This document shows, in pieces, positions 49,577 to 58,500 of a stretch of 64,000 nucleotides of DNA. Under the pieces are notes generated by a model that was not told the DNA's origin, searched no databases, and was given only the letters and a program-made list of their open reading frames with translations. The position numbers and the translations under genes were made by a program. This DNA is from Opitutaceae bacterium. Lineage in GTDB: Bacteria; Verrucomicrobiota; Verrucomicrobiia; Opitutales; Opitutaceae. Every line of letters starts with the position of its first letter. The first letter of the stretch is position 1. The DNA lies in NCBI GenBank assembly GCA_003151495.1, contig PLXR01000005.1:43851-107850 (forward strand), in the 5' to 3' direction.

Positions 49577-50728
49577 TTAGAGCCCCTGGACCCCGACCAT
49601 GCGCTGGCTCTCCACGTCCCAGACCTTGAGGCTCAGGCAGCGCCAGACGTCGGCTGGGCTGAGCGAGGTTGTCTTGGGGTTCTGGAGCTCGGGGATGCTC
49701 CTCATGACCTCCGGGAGCCGGTAGAAGGGAATCCTGGCGTTGAGGTGATGGATGTGGTGGTAGCTGATGTTCGCCGTGAACCAGCCCATCAGGGGGCCGG
49801 TCCGCATGAAGCTCGAGGACTCCATTGCGGCCTTCTCATAGGTCCAGCCCCCCTGGTCGCTGAAGGATACCCCGGGAAAGTTGTGCTGGGCGTAGAAGAA
49901 GTAGGTCGCGACGCAGTAGGTGATGAAGAACGGGATCACGAGCGTCAGCAGGAGCGCGGTCCAGCCCCCGTAGACGACGAGCGCCGCACCTATGGCGAGG
50001 TGGACCGCGAGCGCGACGAGGCAGTCCATGTGCCGGCGGGGGTAGTTGATGAAGGGATTCAGGCACATCCCGAACAGGAACATGACAAAGTAGCCGAAGA
50101 GGATCGTGACGGGATGCCTGACGAAGAGGTACGCGAAGCGCTGCAGCCTCGTGCTCTTCAGGTACTGGTCCTTCGTCATGATGGGGAACGAGCCTATGTC
50201 CGAGCCCCGGAGCTTGGAGTTGTGCTTGTGGTGGTGGTTGTGGGAGCTGCGCCAGACGCTGCTGGGCGTCACCGCAAGGATGCCGAAGACCTTCATGAGC
50301 ATCTCCGCGGACCTCGACCGCGAGAGGATGGCGTTGTGCTGCTGGTCGTGGTAGATCACGAAGAGGCGCATCAGCAGGAAGCCCGCGAGGATGCACGAGG
50401 GGATCCGGACCCATAGGGGCAGGTGCCAGCTGGTGCCCGCGATCGCCAGGCCGAAGAGGGTCATCGACGACAGGACATACCACCAACTCTTGCCCGGATC
50501 ATCCCGGGCAAACGTCTTGGTGGCTGAAACCAGTGCGATACCTGTATCTTTTTCGGTCAGGGGTGGCGAATGGTCCCTGATCGGCTCCAAAATGTCGATT
50601 TCTGCTTTCGGAATGCCGGGCGCCGCCTTGGAAACCATGCCCTTAGCCCCGGAAGCGCCGCGCCGGGGCGCAATCTCCCGCGGGAAGTGGGGTCTGGGTG
50701 CGTAACGTTTCGGAAACAAATCCGTCAT
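49577..50728 (-). CDS. membrane fatty acid desaturase
   Basis: A 383-residue desaturase. The three histidine boxes are HDQQHNA, HNHHHKH and HHIHHLN, with two pairs of membrane helices between them. These di-iron enzymes introduce double bonds in acyl chains and alter membrane fluidity. The start at 50728 is used; an ATG at 50638 would remove a non-conserved 30-residue leader. It lies 59 bp from LpxD on the same strand, so both may be part of a lipid cluster (inference). Confidence 0.9.
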   Translation of the reverse strand: MTDLFPKRYAPRPHFPREIAPRRGASGAKGMVSKAAPGIPKAEIDILEPIRDHSPPLTEKDTGIALVSATKTFARDDPGKSWWYVLSSMTLFGLAIAGTSWHLPLWVRIPSCILAGFLLMRLFVIYHDQQHNAILSRSRSAEMLMKVFGILAVTPSSVWRSSHNHHHKHNSKLRGSDIGSFPIMTKDQYLKSTRLQRFAYLFVRHPVTILFGYFVMFLFGMCLNPFINYPRRHMDCLVALAVHLAIGAALVVYGGWTALLLTLVIPFFITYCVATYFFYAQHNFPGVSFSDQGGWTYEKAAMESSSFMRTGPLMGWFTANISYHHIHHLNARIPFYRLPEVMRSIPELQNPKTTSLSPADVWRCLSLKVWDVESQRMVGVQGL

Positions 50729-50835
50729 GTCACGGTATGCCGCATGCTTTCATCCTGCGCTTGGCCGCCCAGGACGATGCCCGGGCCGGGATCCTTTGGA
50801 TCCCGCATTCACCCGCGCTGCCTCCCCATAAAGAG

Positions 50836-53418
50836 ATGAAACCTATCCCGACGGCCCTCCCCTCCGGCGGGACCGCCCCCCGACTGCTGCCCCTGGGCGC
50901 CGCCCTCCTCTTCCTCCTCGCGCCCTCGGCGCCCCGGGCCCTGTCGCAGGGCTCCACCCCTCCCCCGGTGGCGATCACCCGGGGCAGCGTCCAGGTCGCC
51001 GGCGGCCTCATCTTCCTCACCCCCTCGCCCCCCAGGAGCCTCGCCCCGGGAGAGGGGGCAAGCACCGGCCCCGAGATCGTCGACGGCGCGGGGCGCCCCG
51101 TCTGGTTCCAGCCTCTGCCGGCAGGCGACATCGCGGCGGACTTGCGGGTCCAGACCTACCAGGGGGAGCCGGTCCTCACCTGGGCCCAGGGCCCGGGGTT
51201 CCAGCAGGTCCAGGCCGGGGCCAACACCAACTACATCTGCGACACGTCCTACAGGGTCGTCGCCACCGTCCAGGCGGGGGACGGGCTGAACGCCGACGAG
51301 CACGAGTTCCAGCTGACCCCGGAGGGCACGGCCCTCATCACGATCTACAACATACTGCCGGCGGACCTGTCATCGGTCGGCGGGCAGCCCGGCGGCCTCC
51401 TCGAGGAGGGCGTGGTGCAGGAGATCGAGGTGTCGACCGGCGCCGTCCTCCTGGAATGGCACAGCTCGGACCACGTGCCGCCCGCCGAGAGCTACGCCCC
51501 GGTCCCCGCTTTCGGCCCGTTCGACTACTTCCACATCAACTCGGTGACCGTCGACACGGACGGGAACCTCCTCATCTCGTCGCGCCACACGTGGACGGTC
51601 TACAAGGTCGACCGCGCCACGGGCGAGGTCATCTGGCGCCTCGGCGGCAAGAAGAGCGACTTCGCTCTCGGCCCGGGCCTGCCCTTTGCCTGGCAGCACA
51701 ACGCGGTCGCGGTCGACGCGGGCACGATCAGGATATTCGACAACGAGTCGAACGGGAAGGCGGTCCTTCCCGCCTCGCGGGTCATCTGGGTCAAGCATGA
51801 CGACAGCGCGATGACGGCGAGCATCAGCCGGTCGGTCCAGCACCCCGACGGCCTCTCGGCGGCGGCGGAGGGCGATGGGCAGGAGCTTGCCAACGGGGAC
51901 ACCTTCGTCGGCTGGGGCATCCTCGGGCGCTTCTCCGAGTTCGACCCGGCCGGCTCGCTCATCTTCGACGGGAGCCTGCCGGCCGGCTACAACGACTACC
52001 GCGCCTACCGTCTCCCGTGGGTGGCGACGCCGGCCGCCCCGCCCTCCGCCGCCGCGCAGTTCAACGACGACGGGACGTCGACCGTGCACGCGGTGTGGAA
52101 CGGGGCGACGGAGGTCGCCACCTGGCAGGTGCTCGGGGGCGCCTCGCAGGGCTCGCTTGCCCCCCTGGGCACGATGGCCTGGAATGGCCTCGACACGTCC
52201 CAGGTCTTCCCGGGCCAGCCGGACTACGTCCAGGTCGTGGCCCTGGACTCGTCGGGCGCCAGGCTGGGCGCAAGCGCCGCCTCCGCCATTGCGCCCGGAT
52301 TCACGCTCCAGCCCGTTTCCCAGGCCATCCCGTCCGGGAGCTCGGTCGTGTTCAGGGCCGCCGCCACGGGCCCCGCTCCGGCGTACCAGTGGTACCTCAA
52401 CGGCAATCCTGTCTCCGACGGCGCCTCGTCGGGCGTCACGTACCTTGGGTCGGCGAGTGCAACCCTCCTTATCACGGGGTCGGCCCCCTCGGCCGCGGGA
52501 AGCTACACGTGCGTGGCCACCGCCGGCACGAGCCCGGCGACCTCGAGCCCGGCGACCCTCACCCTAAGCGACACCCAGGACATCGGCCGCCTTACAAACG
52601 TGTCGGCGCGGGCGGTGGTGGGAACCGGCGACAACGTCCTCATTGCGGGCTTCGTGGTCGGGGGCCAGCAGGCCTCGGGAACCGAGGACCTCCTCGTCCG
52701 GGCGTCGGGCCCGGCGCTCGCCTCCTTCGGCGTCGCCAGCGTCCTGCCGGACCCGCAGCTCGTGCTCACCAAGATCGGCGCCGCCGCCATGGCGACGAAG
52801 ATGCTCTCCGGCTGGAGCGGCAACGCGCTAGTGGCCAGCACCGCATCGGCCGTGGGCGCGTTCGCATGGACCGACCCCTCGAGCCAGGACGCCGCGACCG
52901 TCCACGGCTTCCACACCGGCTCCCACACCGCGGAGGTCGTCGGGACAAGCGGCGACACCGGTGTCGCCCTTGTCGAGGTCTACGACGCCACCCCCCAGGG
53001 AACCTTCAGGCCGTCCCTCCCGCACCTCCTCAATGTCTCCGCCCGCGCGAACGTCGGGATCGGCGACAATGTCCTCATCGCCGGATTCGTGATCGGCGGC
53101 TCCACCTCGAAGACGGTCCTCATCCGGGCATCGGGCCCCGCCCTGGCGGCCTATGGCGTGTCCGGCGTGCTTCCCGACCCGGAGCTTGAGCTCTTTGACG
53201 CCGCCTCGGGCGGCGTCCTGGCGACCAACGACGGCTGGGGCGGAGACCCCGGGGTCGCGTCGGCGGCCGACCTCGCGGGGGCCTTCCCATGGCTCGACCC
53301 CGCCTCGGGCGACTCGGCGATCCTCGTCACGCTGCCCCCCGGTTCCTACACGGCGGAGGTCTACGGGCAGGCCGGCGACACGGGACTGGCGCTCGTCGAG
53401 GTATTCGAGGTCCCGTAG
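50836..53418 (+). CDS. secreted arylsulfotransferase-family protein with Ig-like domain and NVSARA repeats
   Basis: 860 residues from ATG 50836, which provides the signal peptide (LLPLGAALLFLLAPSAPRALS); the longer frame begins in a region shared with the desaturase. The N-terminal half is an arylsulfotransferase-type propeller (HEFQLTPEGTALITIYN, DYFHINSVTVDTDGNLLISS and QHNAVAVD, with likely active-site His residues). An Ig-like domain follows (TLQPVSQAIPSGSSVVF to SYTCVATAG), then two copies of an NVSARA-x5-GDNVLIAGFV-x-GG repeat ending in LVEV. These repeats are common in secreted proteins of Verrucomicrobiota. Substrate unknown. Confidence 0.85.
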   Translation: MKPIPTALPSGGTAPRLLPLGAALLFLLAPSAPRALSQGSTPPPVAITRGSVQVAGGLIFLTPSPPRSLAPGEGASTGPEIVDGAGRPVWFQPLPAGDIAADLRVQTYQGEPVLTWAQGPGFQQVQAGANTNYICDTSYRVVATVQAGDGLNADEHEFQLTPEGTALITIYNILPADLSSVGGQPGGLLEEGVVQEIEVSTGAVLLEWHSSDHVPPAESYAPVPAFGPFDYFHINSVTVDTDGNLLISSRHTWTVYKVDRATGEVIWRLGGKKSDFALGPGLPFAWQHNAVAVDAGTIRIFDNESNGKAVLPASRVIWVKHDDSAMTASISRSVQHPDGLSAAAEGDGQELANGDTFVGWGILGRFSEFDPAGSLIFDGSLPAGYNDYRAYRLPWVATPAAPPSAAAQFNDDGTSTVHAVWNGATEVATWQVLGGASQGSLAPLGTMAWNGLDTSQVFPGQPDYVQVVALDSSGARLGASAASAIAPGFTLQPVSQAIPSGSSVVFRAAATGPAPAYQWYLNGNPVSDGASSGVTYLGSASATLLITGSAPSAAGSYTCVATAGTSPATSSPATLTLSDTQDIGRLTNVSARAVVGTGDNVLIAGFVVGGQQASGTEDLLVRASGPALASFGVASVLPDPQLVLTKIGAAAMATKMLSGWSGNALVASTASAVGAFAWTDPSSQDAATVHGFHTGSHTAEVVGTSGDTGVALVEVYDATPQGTFRPSLPHLLNVSARANVGIGDNVLIAGFVIGGSTSKTVLIRASGPALAAYGVSGVLPDPELELFDAASGGVLATNDGWGGDPGVASAADLAGAFPWLDPASGDSAILVTLPPGSYTAEVYGQAGDTGLALVEVFEVP

Positions 53419-53483
53419 CGCGGCCCCGCCGCGGCGCTCCGGCCGCCGTTTGCGTATTCGGGCATAGCGGGCTCATTTCGCCC

Positions 53484-54461
53484 ATGAACGCATCATTGCT
53501 GGCGGACGGGGTCTTTCCCGCGGAGGACGGGGCGCTCATGGACGCCTACTCCGAGGCGGTCTCGGGCGCCGTTTCCGCCGCGCACCCGGCCGTCGCCCAC
53601 ATCGAGGTGCAGGGCGGCAGCGCCCCGGGCGGCTCGGGCTCCGGCTTCTTCATCTCCCCCGACGGCTACCTCATGACCAACAGCCACGTCGTCCACGGGG
53701 CCGGGCGGATCCGCGTGTTCCTCGCCGACGGCCGCAAGCTTGGGGCCGACCTCGTGGGGGACGACCCCGACTCCGACCTGGCCGTCCTGCGCGTGAGCGC
53801 CGACGAGCTGGCTCACCTGCCGCTCGCGGACAGCAATGCCGTCCGCCTCGGGCAGATCGCCGTCGCCATCGGCTCCCCCATGGGCTTCCAGCAGACGGTC
53901 ACCGCGGGGATCGTGAGCGGCCTCGGGCGCTCGCTGCGGGGCTCATCGGGCAGGCTGATCGACAACGTGATCCAGACCGATGCGGCGCTCAACCCCGGCA
54001 ACTCCGGGGGGCCCCTCATCAACACCCGCGGGGAGGTGATCGGGGTCAACACCGCCATCATTCGCCCGGCACAGGGCATCTGCTTCGCGATCGCAAGCAA
54101 CACGGCGCGCTGGGTCGCGGCGTGGCTGATAAAGGAGGGCAGGATCCGCCGGAGCTACATCGGAATCGCCGGCCAGAACGTGCCGCTTCTGAGGAAGCTG
54201 GTCCTCCATCACCGGCTCGCCCAGGAGACGGGAGTGCTGGTCATGGGGATTGAGCCCGGGAGCCCGGCGGCCCGCGCCGGCGTCCTTGAGGGCGACATCG
54301 TGATCGCCCTCGACGGCACGCCGACCCCGGCCGTGGACGCCCTGCACAAGCACCTCACCGGCGACCGCATCGGCGGGCACTCCATGGTGGCGCTGCTCCG
54401 CGGGGTCGAGCTCCGGCGGCACCCCATCGTCCCGGTCGAGACGCCCGCCCCCGCGGGGTAG
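53484..54461 (+). CDS. HtrA/DegP-like trypsin-type protease with PDZ domain
   Basis: 325 residues from ATG 53484. The catalytic triad is seen in TNSHVVHG (His), DSDLAVLRV (Asp) and NPGNSGGPL (Ser). A C-terminal PDZ domain has GVLVMGIEPGSPAARAGVLEGDIVIALDG. No signal peptide or membrane anchor is clear, so its location is uncertain; a short N-terminus (MNASLLADGVFPAEDGAL) may mean a cytoplasmic form. It converges with the Ser/Thr kinase gene, 20 bp away. Confidence 0.9.
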   Translation: MNASLLADGVFPAEDGALMDAYSEAVSGAVSAAHPAVAHIEVQGGSAPGGSGSGFFISPDGYLMTNSHVVHGAGRIRVFLADGRKLGADLVGDDPDSDLAVLRVSADELAHLPLADSNAVRLGQIAVAIGSPMGFQQTVTAGIVSGLGRSLRGSSGRLIDNVIQTDAALNPGNSGGPLINTRGEVIGVNTAIIRPAQGICFAIASNTARWVAAWLIKEGRIRRSYIGIAGQNVPLLRKLVLHHRLAQETGVLVMGIEPGSPAARAGVLEGDIVIALDGTPTPAVDALHKHLTGDRIGGHSMVALLRGVELRRHPIVPVETPAPAG

Positions 54462-54481
54462 GCTTGGCCGGATCCCCTTCC

Positions 54482-55591
54482 TCAGCGGTGCCGCATGAGC
54501 ACGAGGAAGAGTCCCACCATTCCGAGAAGCGCCGCGACACCGATGATGATCCCCGAGAGGATGGGCGTGCCCTGCAGGCTCAGGCGCCAGCGCGGCGCCC
54601 GGAGGCGGCCGCTCAGCCCCGTCACGTGCACCCGTTCCGGGGCCTCAAGGTCGGCCCGGAACGCGTCAACGCTCTGGTAGCGGTCCGCGGGCCTGCGCCG
54701 CATGGCCCGAAGAACGATCTCCTCGGCCTGGGGCGTGAGGCCCGGGTTCAGGGACCGCGGCGCGACCGGGTCCCCGGTCACGCGCATCTGGGCCGCGGCC
54801 CAGGGATCCTCGGACTGGAACGGCAGCGCCCCCGTGAGCATCTGGTAGAGGATCACGCCCAGGCTGTAGATGTCGGTGCGCACGTCGTTGCCCTTGTTGC
54901 GCACCTGCTCGGGGGCCATGTACTCGGGGGTCCCGAAGAGCGGCGTCAGCCCCGCGAGGATGCTGAAGCCCGTGTCCACCTCCGCGGCAAGGCCGAAGTC
55001 CATGAGGCACAGCCTCTGGTCCCGGCAGATCATCACGTTCCCGGGCTTGAGGTCGCGGTGCAGGAACTGGCGGCCGTGCATGTGCCCGAGGGCCCGGCAA
55101 ATGACGGCCGCAATCCTCAGCGCGTCCGCCTCGGGTAGCCGCCGGGTCCGGTGCAGGACATAGGCCAGGGTGCAGCCGTCGAGGTACTCCATCAGGATGT
55201 AGGGGCGGCTCCTGTGCGCGGGGGCCGGGATGAAGCGCAGGAGAAGGGGATCGCTGAGGGCCGAGCCGATCCGCTCCTCGCGCTGGAACCGGCCGTAGGA
55301 GACCGGGTCGCTCTCGACCCTCATGAGGGGGACCTTGATCGCGACGACGGCCCCGTCCCGGTCCTGGTCCTCCGCGCGGTAGACCGTGGCCATCATGCTC
55401 CGGCCGACAACCTCCCTGATCACGAACCTTCCGTCCAGGACCTCCCCGGGCTCGTACTCCTTCTCGACGGCCGGCGGGAGCCCCTCGCGCTCGGGCAGGT
55501 CCGCGCAGCATGCGATCCCGGCAAGGGGCCTGGGGTTTCCGGGCATCTCCCGTCCCGTGGGGGCCCGTTCGAATGCCGAGACGTCAGTCAT
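54482..55591 (-). CDS. tail-anchored Ser/Thr protein kinase
   Basis: A 369-residue Hanks-type kinase. The ATP loop is degenerate (VVGRSMMATVY), the Lys is in VAIKVPL, and the catalytic residues are HRDLKPGN and MDFGLAAE, followed by the activation segment with GTPEYMAPEQ. A C-terminal single membrane helix (LSGIIIGVAALLGMVGLFLVLM) near the end anchors the kinase with its domain in the cytoplasm. Partners are unknown. It diverges from the His-rich lipoprotein gene. Confidence 0.92.
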   Translation of the reverse strand: MTDVSAFERAPTGREMPGNPRPLAGIACCADLPEREGLPPAVEKEYEPGEVLDGRFVIREVVGRSMMATVYRAEDQDRDGAVVAIKVPLMRVESDPVSYGRFQREERIGSALSDPLLLRFIPAPAHRSRPYILMEYLDGCTLAYVLHRTRRLPEADALRIAAVICRALGHMHGRQFLHRDLKPGNVMICRDQRLCLMDFGLAAEVDTGFSILAGLTPLFGTPEYMAPEQVRNKGNDVRTDIYSLGVILYQMLTGALPFQSEDPWAAAQMRVTGDPVAPRSLNPGLTPQAEEIVLRAMRRRPADRYQSVDAFRADLEAPERVHVTGLSGRLRAPRWRLSLQGTPILSGIIIGVAALLGMVGLFLVLMRHR

Positions 55592-55739
55592 GCGGCGCCC
55601 ATTTTAGGGGCAAACCGGGCTTCCCTGTTAGTAAAGAAGGCGCGCGAAGCCATTAAGAAAGCGTTAAGCGGGGCCATCCGGGGCCCGAAACTTGGGATTC
55701 GACGGCCCAACACATTCTGCTCTGATCGCCGGGACCAGA

Positions 55740-56231
55740 ATGCGCGTCCCCCGCACCACCCTCCTGCTTGCAACGGCGATCGCCGTCCTGCTGTCGGCGG
55801 GATGCTCGAAGGTGGAGGGGCCGCCGACTATCGCGGCGCCGCACAAGCACCACCACCACCCTCCCCACGGGGGCACGCCGATAGAGCTCGGCGAGGAGGA
55901 GTACCATGTCGAGCTGGTCATCGACCCGGCCTCAGGGAGGCTCCAGGCCTATGTGCTGGACGGCGAGATGGAGAACTTCGTCAGGTCGTCCCTGCCCAGG
56001 CTCGAGATCTCGGCGACCGTGGCCGGAAAGCCGGTCGACCTCGTGCTCGCGGCCGTGCCTAACCCCGAGACGGGCGAGACCGTCGGCGACACGTCGCTCT
56101 TCGAGTGCCAGGCCGACTGGCTCAAGACGGCCCCGGAGTTCGACGCCGTGCTGAGGGAGGTCACGGTCCGCGGGACGACGTACAGCAACGTCAGGTTCAG
56201 CTACCCCAAGGGCAACGACGCGGACGGCTGA
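55740..56231 (+). CDS. His-rich lipoprotein, probable metal-binding
   Basis: 163 residues from ATG 55740, with a lipobox LLSAGC at residues about 19-24. Directly after the lipidated Cys lies a His cluster, PHKHHHHPPHGGT, which is likely to bind zinc or copper. The rest is a beta-rich domain (YHVELVIDPASGRLQAYVLDGEMENFV) found in a group of His-rich lipoproteins, often near transport genes for divalent metals. It lies about 500 bp from a ZnuABC-like transporter that runs in the opposite direction, so a role in metal capture is plausible but not shown. Confidence 0.7.
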   Translation: MRVPRTTLLLATAIAVLLSAGCSKVEGPPTIAAPHKHHHHPPHGGTPIELGEEEYHVELVIDPASGRLQAYVLDGEMENFVRSSLPRLEISATVAGKPVDLVLAAVPNPETGETVGDTSLFECQADWLKTAPEFDAVLREVTVRGTTYSNVRFSYPKGNDADG

Positions 56232-56311
56232 GGCCGCCCGGCGGCGAAACCCGCGGCGCCCGCCCCGGATTCCCCCCCCGAAGGCTTCGCGCGCCCTGGG
56301 CCTGCCCTACG

Positions 56312-56713
56312 TTCCGCAGGAGGTTTGCCAACCGGAACCAGTCCCACGCCTGTGGGCGCCACGACCTCGACCACCAATTCGCCGGGAAGGATCCCTCGAT
56401 CCGGGAGCTCTATGAAGCCGTGCTCCGCGCCGTGGCCGGGTGCGGACCCGTGACCGTCCTGCCCGAGAAGACGCGGATCGCGTTCCAGGTGCGCATGTCC
56501 TTCGCGCAGGTATCGCCGCGCAGGCGCTGGCTCGACGGGCATGTCGTGCTCGCCCGGCGCCTCCCGCACCCGAGGTTCCGGCGGATAGAGACGATCTCCC
56601 CGCGCAACCACGTCCACCATTTCCGCCTCGCGTCGGCGAGCGACGTGGACCGCGTGTTCCTGGGGCGGATCAGGGAGGCGTATTCGGTCGGAGCCCAGGA
56701 GCACCTCCGCTAG
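56312..56713 (+). CDS. DUF5655 domain protein with no clear start codon
   Basis: The domain is intact: RRRFANRNQSHACGRHDLDHQFAGKD, then VTVLPEKTRIAFQVRMSFAQV, then RRLPHPRFRRIETISPRNHVHHFRLAS, then the end SVGAQEHLR. No ATG, GTG or TTG lies in frame just before it; the frame stays open back into the 3' end of the lipoprotein gene (to ATG 56105), and a run of eight C at 56272-56279 lies between. Either it is read from a rare start, or it is a 5'-truncated or frameshifted gene. The coordinates begin at the first conserved residues, so the true start is not determined. Confidence 0.6.
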   Translation, partial: FRRRFANRNQSHACGRHDLDHQFAGKDPSIRELYEAVLRAVAGCGPVTVLPEKTRIAFQVRMSFAQVSPRRRWLDGHVVLARRLPHPRFRRIETISPRNHVHHFRLASASDVDRVFLGRIREAYSVGAQEHLR

Positions 56714-56728
56714 CGCCGCTCCGCCATG

Positions 56729-57628
56729 TCACCGCGGCGCCAGGGCGCCGACGATCGCCAGGACATTGTGGCGGTACATCGAGTCGTAGGTCTCGGCCCC
56801 GCTTCCCCGGGGGCCGAGGCCGTCCGCGTAGAGTGTCCCCCCGAGGCGGACGCCCGTCTCCCGGACCAGGTTCTCCACCAGGCGGGGATCGACGCTGCTC
56901 TCGGCAAATACGGCGCCCACTCTCTCGCGCCTGATCAGGTCGATCAGGCGGGCGACGTTGCGCGCGTCGGCCTCGCTCTCTGTCGAGAGCCCGGAGATCG
57001 CGAGGATCCTGAATCCATAGTCGCGCGCGAAGTATCCGAAGGCGTCGTGCGAGGTGACGAGCACCCGTCGCTCCGCGGGAAGCATGGCGATCTCGCCGCC
57101 CGCCCAGGACCCCAGCTCCCGCAGCCGGGCCGAATAGTCCGCGGCGTTGGCCGCGAACACCCCCGACTGGCCCGGGCGGGCGCGCGCAAACTCCACCCGC
57201 ACCCGCTCCACCGCGGCCAGCATGTTGGCGATGCTGTGCCACCAGTGCGGGTCCCGCTCCGCCCTCCCGGCCGCCGGGGGCATCGCAATCGGGGAAGCCA
57301 GGCCGTCGCCCACGGCGACCAGCCGGCCCCTCGGGCCGACAACCGCCGCGAGCCGGTCGAGGTAGGTCTCCATGTTGAGACCCGACGCCAGCACCACGTC
57401 GGCGTCGACCACCGAGGCGATGTCGGCGGGTGAGGGGTTGAACGCGTGGGGATCGACTCCCGGCGCCACAAGGCCGACAACCTCAACCTCCCGTCCCCCC
57501 ACCTCCCGGGCGATCTCCGTGAGGACCGTGTTGAGGGTCGCCACCCGGAGAGACGGGGGCCCGGCGGAGGCCGATAGGGCGAGGATGGCCGAAGCGGCAA
57601 GGGCCGCGGACCCGCGAAACGCGCTCAT
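56729..57628 (-). CDS. periplasmic Zn/Mn-binding protein (ZnuA/TroA family)
   Basis: 299 residues from ATG 57628, with a signal peptide (AALAASAILALSASAG). A cluster A-I solute-binding protein. Metal ligands look like His in GVDPHAFNPSPAD, His in DPHWWHSIANM, and His in TSHDAFGYFARDYG, with a terminal Asp in SVDPRLV; three His favour the Zn-binding (ZnuA/TroA) type over the Mn-only type. The start overlaps the permease stop (ATGA). The last gene of the transporter operon. Confidence 0.9.
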   Translation of the reverse strand: MSAFRGSAALAASAILALSASAGPPSLRVATLNTVLTEIAREVGGREVEVVGLVAPGVDPHAFNPSPADIASVVDADVVLASGLNMETYLDRLAAVVGPRGRLVAVGDGLASPIAMPPAAGRAERDPHWWHSIANMLAAVERVRVEFARARPGQSGVFAANAADYSARLRELGSWAGGEIAMLPAERRVLVTSHDAFGYFARDYGFRILAISGLSTESEADARNVARLIDLIRRERVGAVFAESSVDPRLVENLVRETGVRLGGTLYADGLGPRGSGAETYDSMYRHNVLAIVGALAPR

Positions 57629-58500
57629 GTCGACGGCCGCCGCAGCGCGCCCTGCCTGAGGGCCGCCAGGGCCCCGTGGCGCGGGCTGAAGAGCGCCGAG
57701 AAGATGAACACGCCGCCCAGGCACAGCACGATCGAGGCGCCGCTGGCGATGCCCGCGTGGAAGCTCACGAGCATCCCGAGCGCGGAGTCCGCGACGGCAA
57801 GCGCCGCGGACAGGAGGAGCATCGCCAAGAACCGGTCGCACCAGAGGTAGGCGCTCACCGCGGGAAGGAGGAAGAGCCCGAGCGCGAGCACGACGCCCAT
57901 CGTCTGCATCGCGGCGACGAGGTTGAGGACGGTGAGCGCCAGGAAGCCCATGTGGACAAGCCCCCCGCGGCCGCCCGCAGCGCGGTGGAAGACGGGGTCG
58001 AAGGTCTCGAGCAGGACGCTGCGGTAGAAGACGACGAATACGGCGACCGTGACCGCGCACACGGCTCCCGCCAGGCGAAGCTCGCCCGAGCTCACTCCGA
58101 GCACGTTCCCGAAGAGGAAGTCCGACAGGTTAATCCGCGTCGGGAGCTTGCTGACGAGGGCGACCCCCGCCCCGAAGAAGACGATGAAGAGCGAGCCGAA
58201 GGCCGCGTCCTCCTTGACCCGTGTCAGGCGGCTGAGGAGCGCGCTCCCCAGCGCCGTGAGCAGGCCCGCAGCCAGGCCGCCGAAGAAGAGCGCGGTGGTG
58301 CTGGTGCCGAAGAAGAACCAGGCGGCCGCGACACCGGGGAGGAGCGAGTGCGAGAGGGCGTCGCCCATGAGGGCCATCCTCCTCAGGACAAGCACGCACC
58401 CGACCAGGCCGCCGCTCGTGCCGAGGAGCACCGAGGACAGGAGCCCCCGGCGCATGAACTCGTAGCCGAACGGGGCGATGATGAGGTCGTGCACGCTCAT
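57625..58500 (-). CDS. metal ABC transporter permease (ZnuB-like)
   Basis: A 291-residue ABC-3-type permease with eight or more membrane helices, including GLLSSVLLGTSGGLVGCVLVLRRMALMGDALSHSLLPGVAA with the conserved DALSHS motif. It is coupled at both ends by 4-bp overlaps: with the ATPase upstream and with the binding protein downstream. Confidence 0.92.
   Translation of the reverse strand: MSVHDLIIAPFGYEFMRRGLLSSVLLGTSGGLVGCVLVLRRMALMGDALSHSLLPGVAAAWFFFGTSTTALFFGGLAAGLLTALGSALLSRLTRVKEDAAFGSLFIVFFGAGVALVSKLPTRINLSDFLFGNVLGVSSGELRLAGAVCAVTVAVFVVFYRSVLLETFDPVFHRAAGGRGGLVHMGFLALTVLNLVAAMQTMGVVLALGLFLLPAVSAYLWCDRFLAMLLLSAALAVADSALGMLVSFHAGIASGASIVLCLGGVFIFSALFSPRHGALAALRQGALRRPST

Noticed and set aside
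56729..58060. Long minus-strand frame extending the metal-binding protein upstream
   Set aside because: The extension lies within the permease gene in another frame; the ATG at 57628 gives a signal peptide and a 4-bp overlap.
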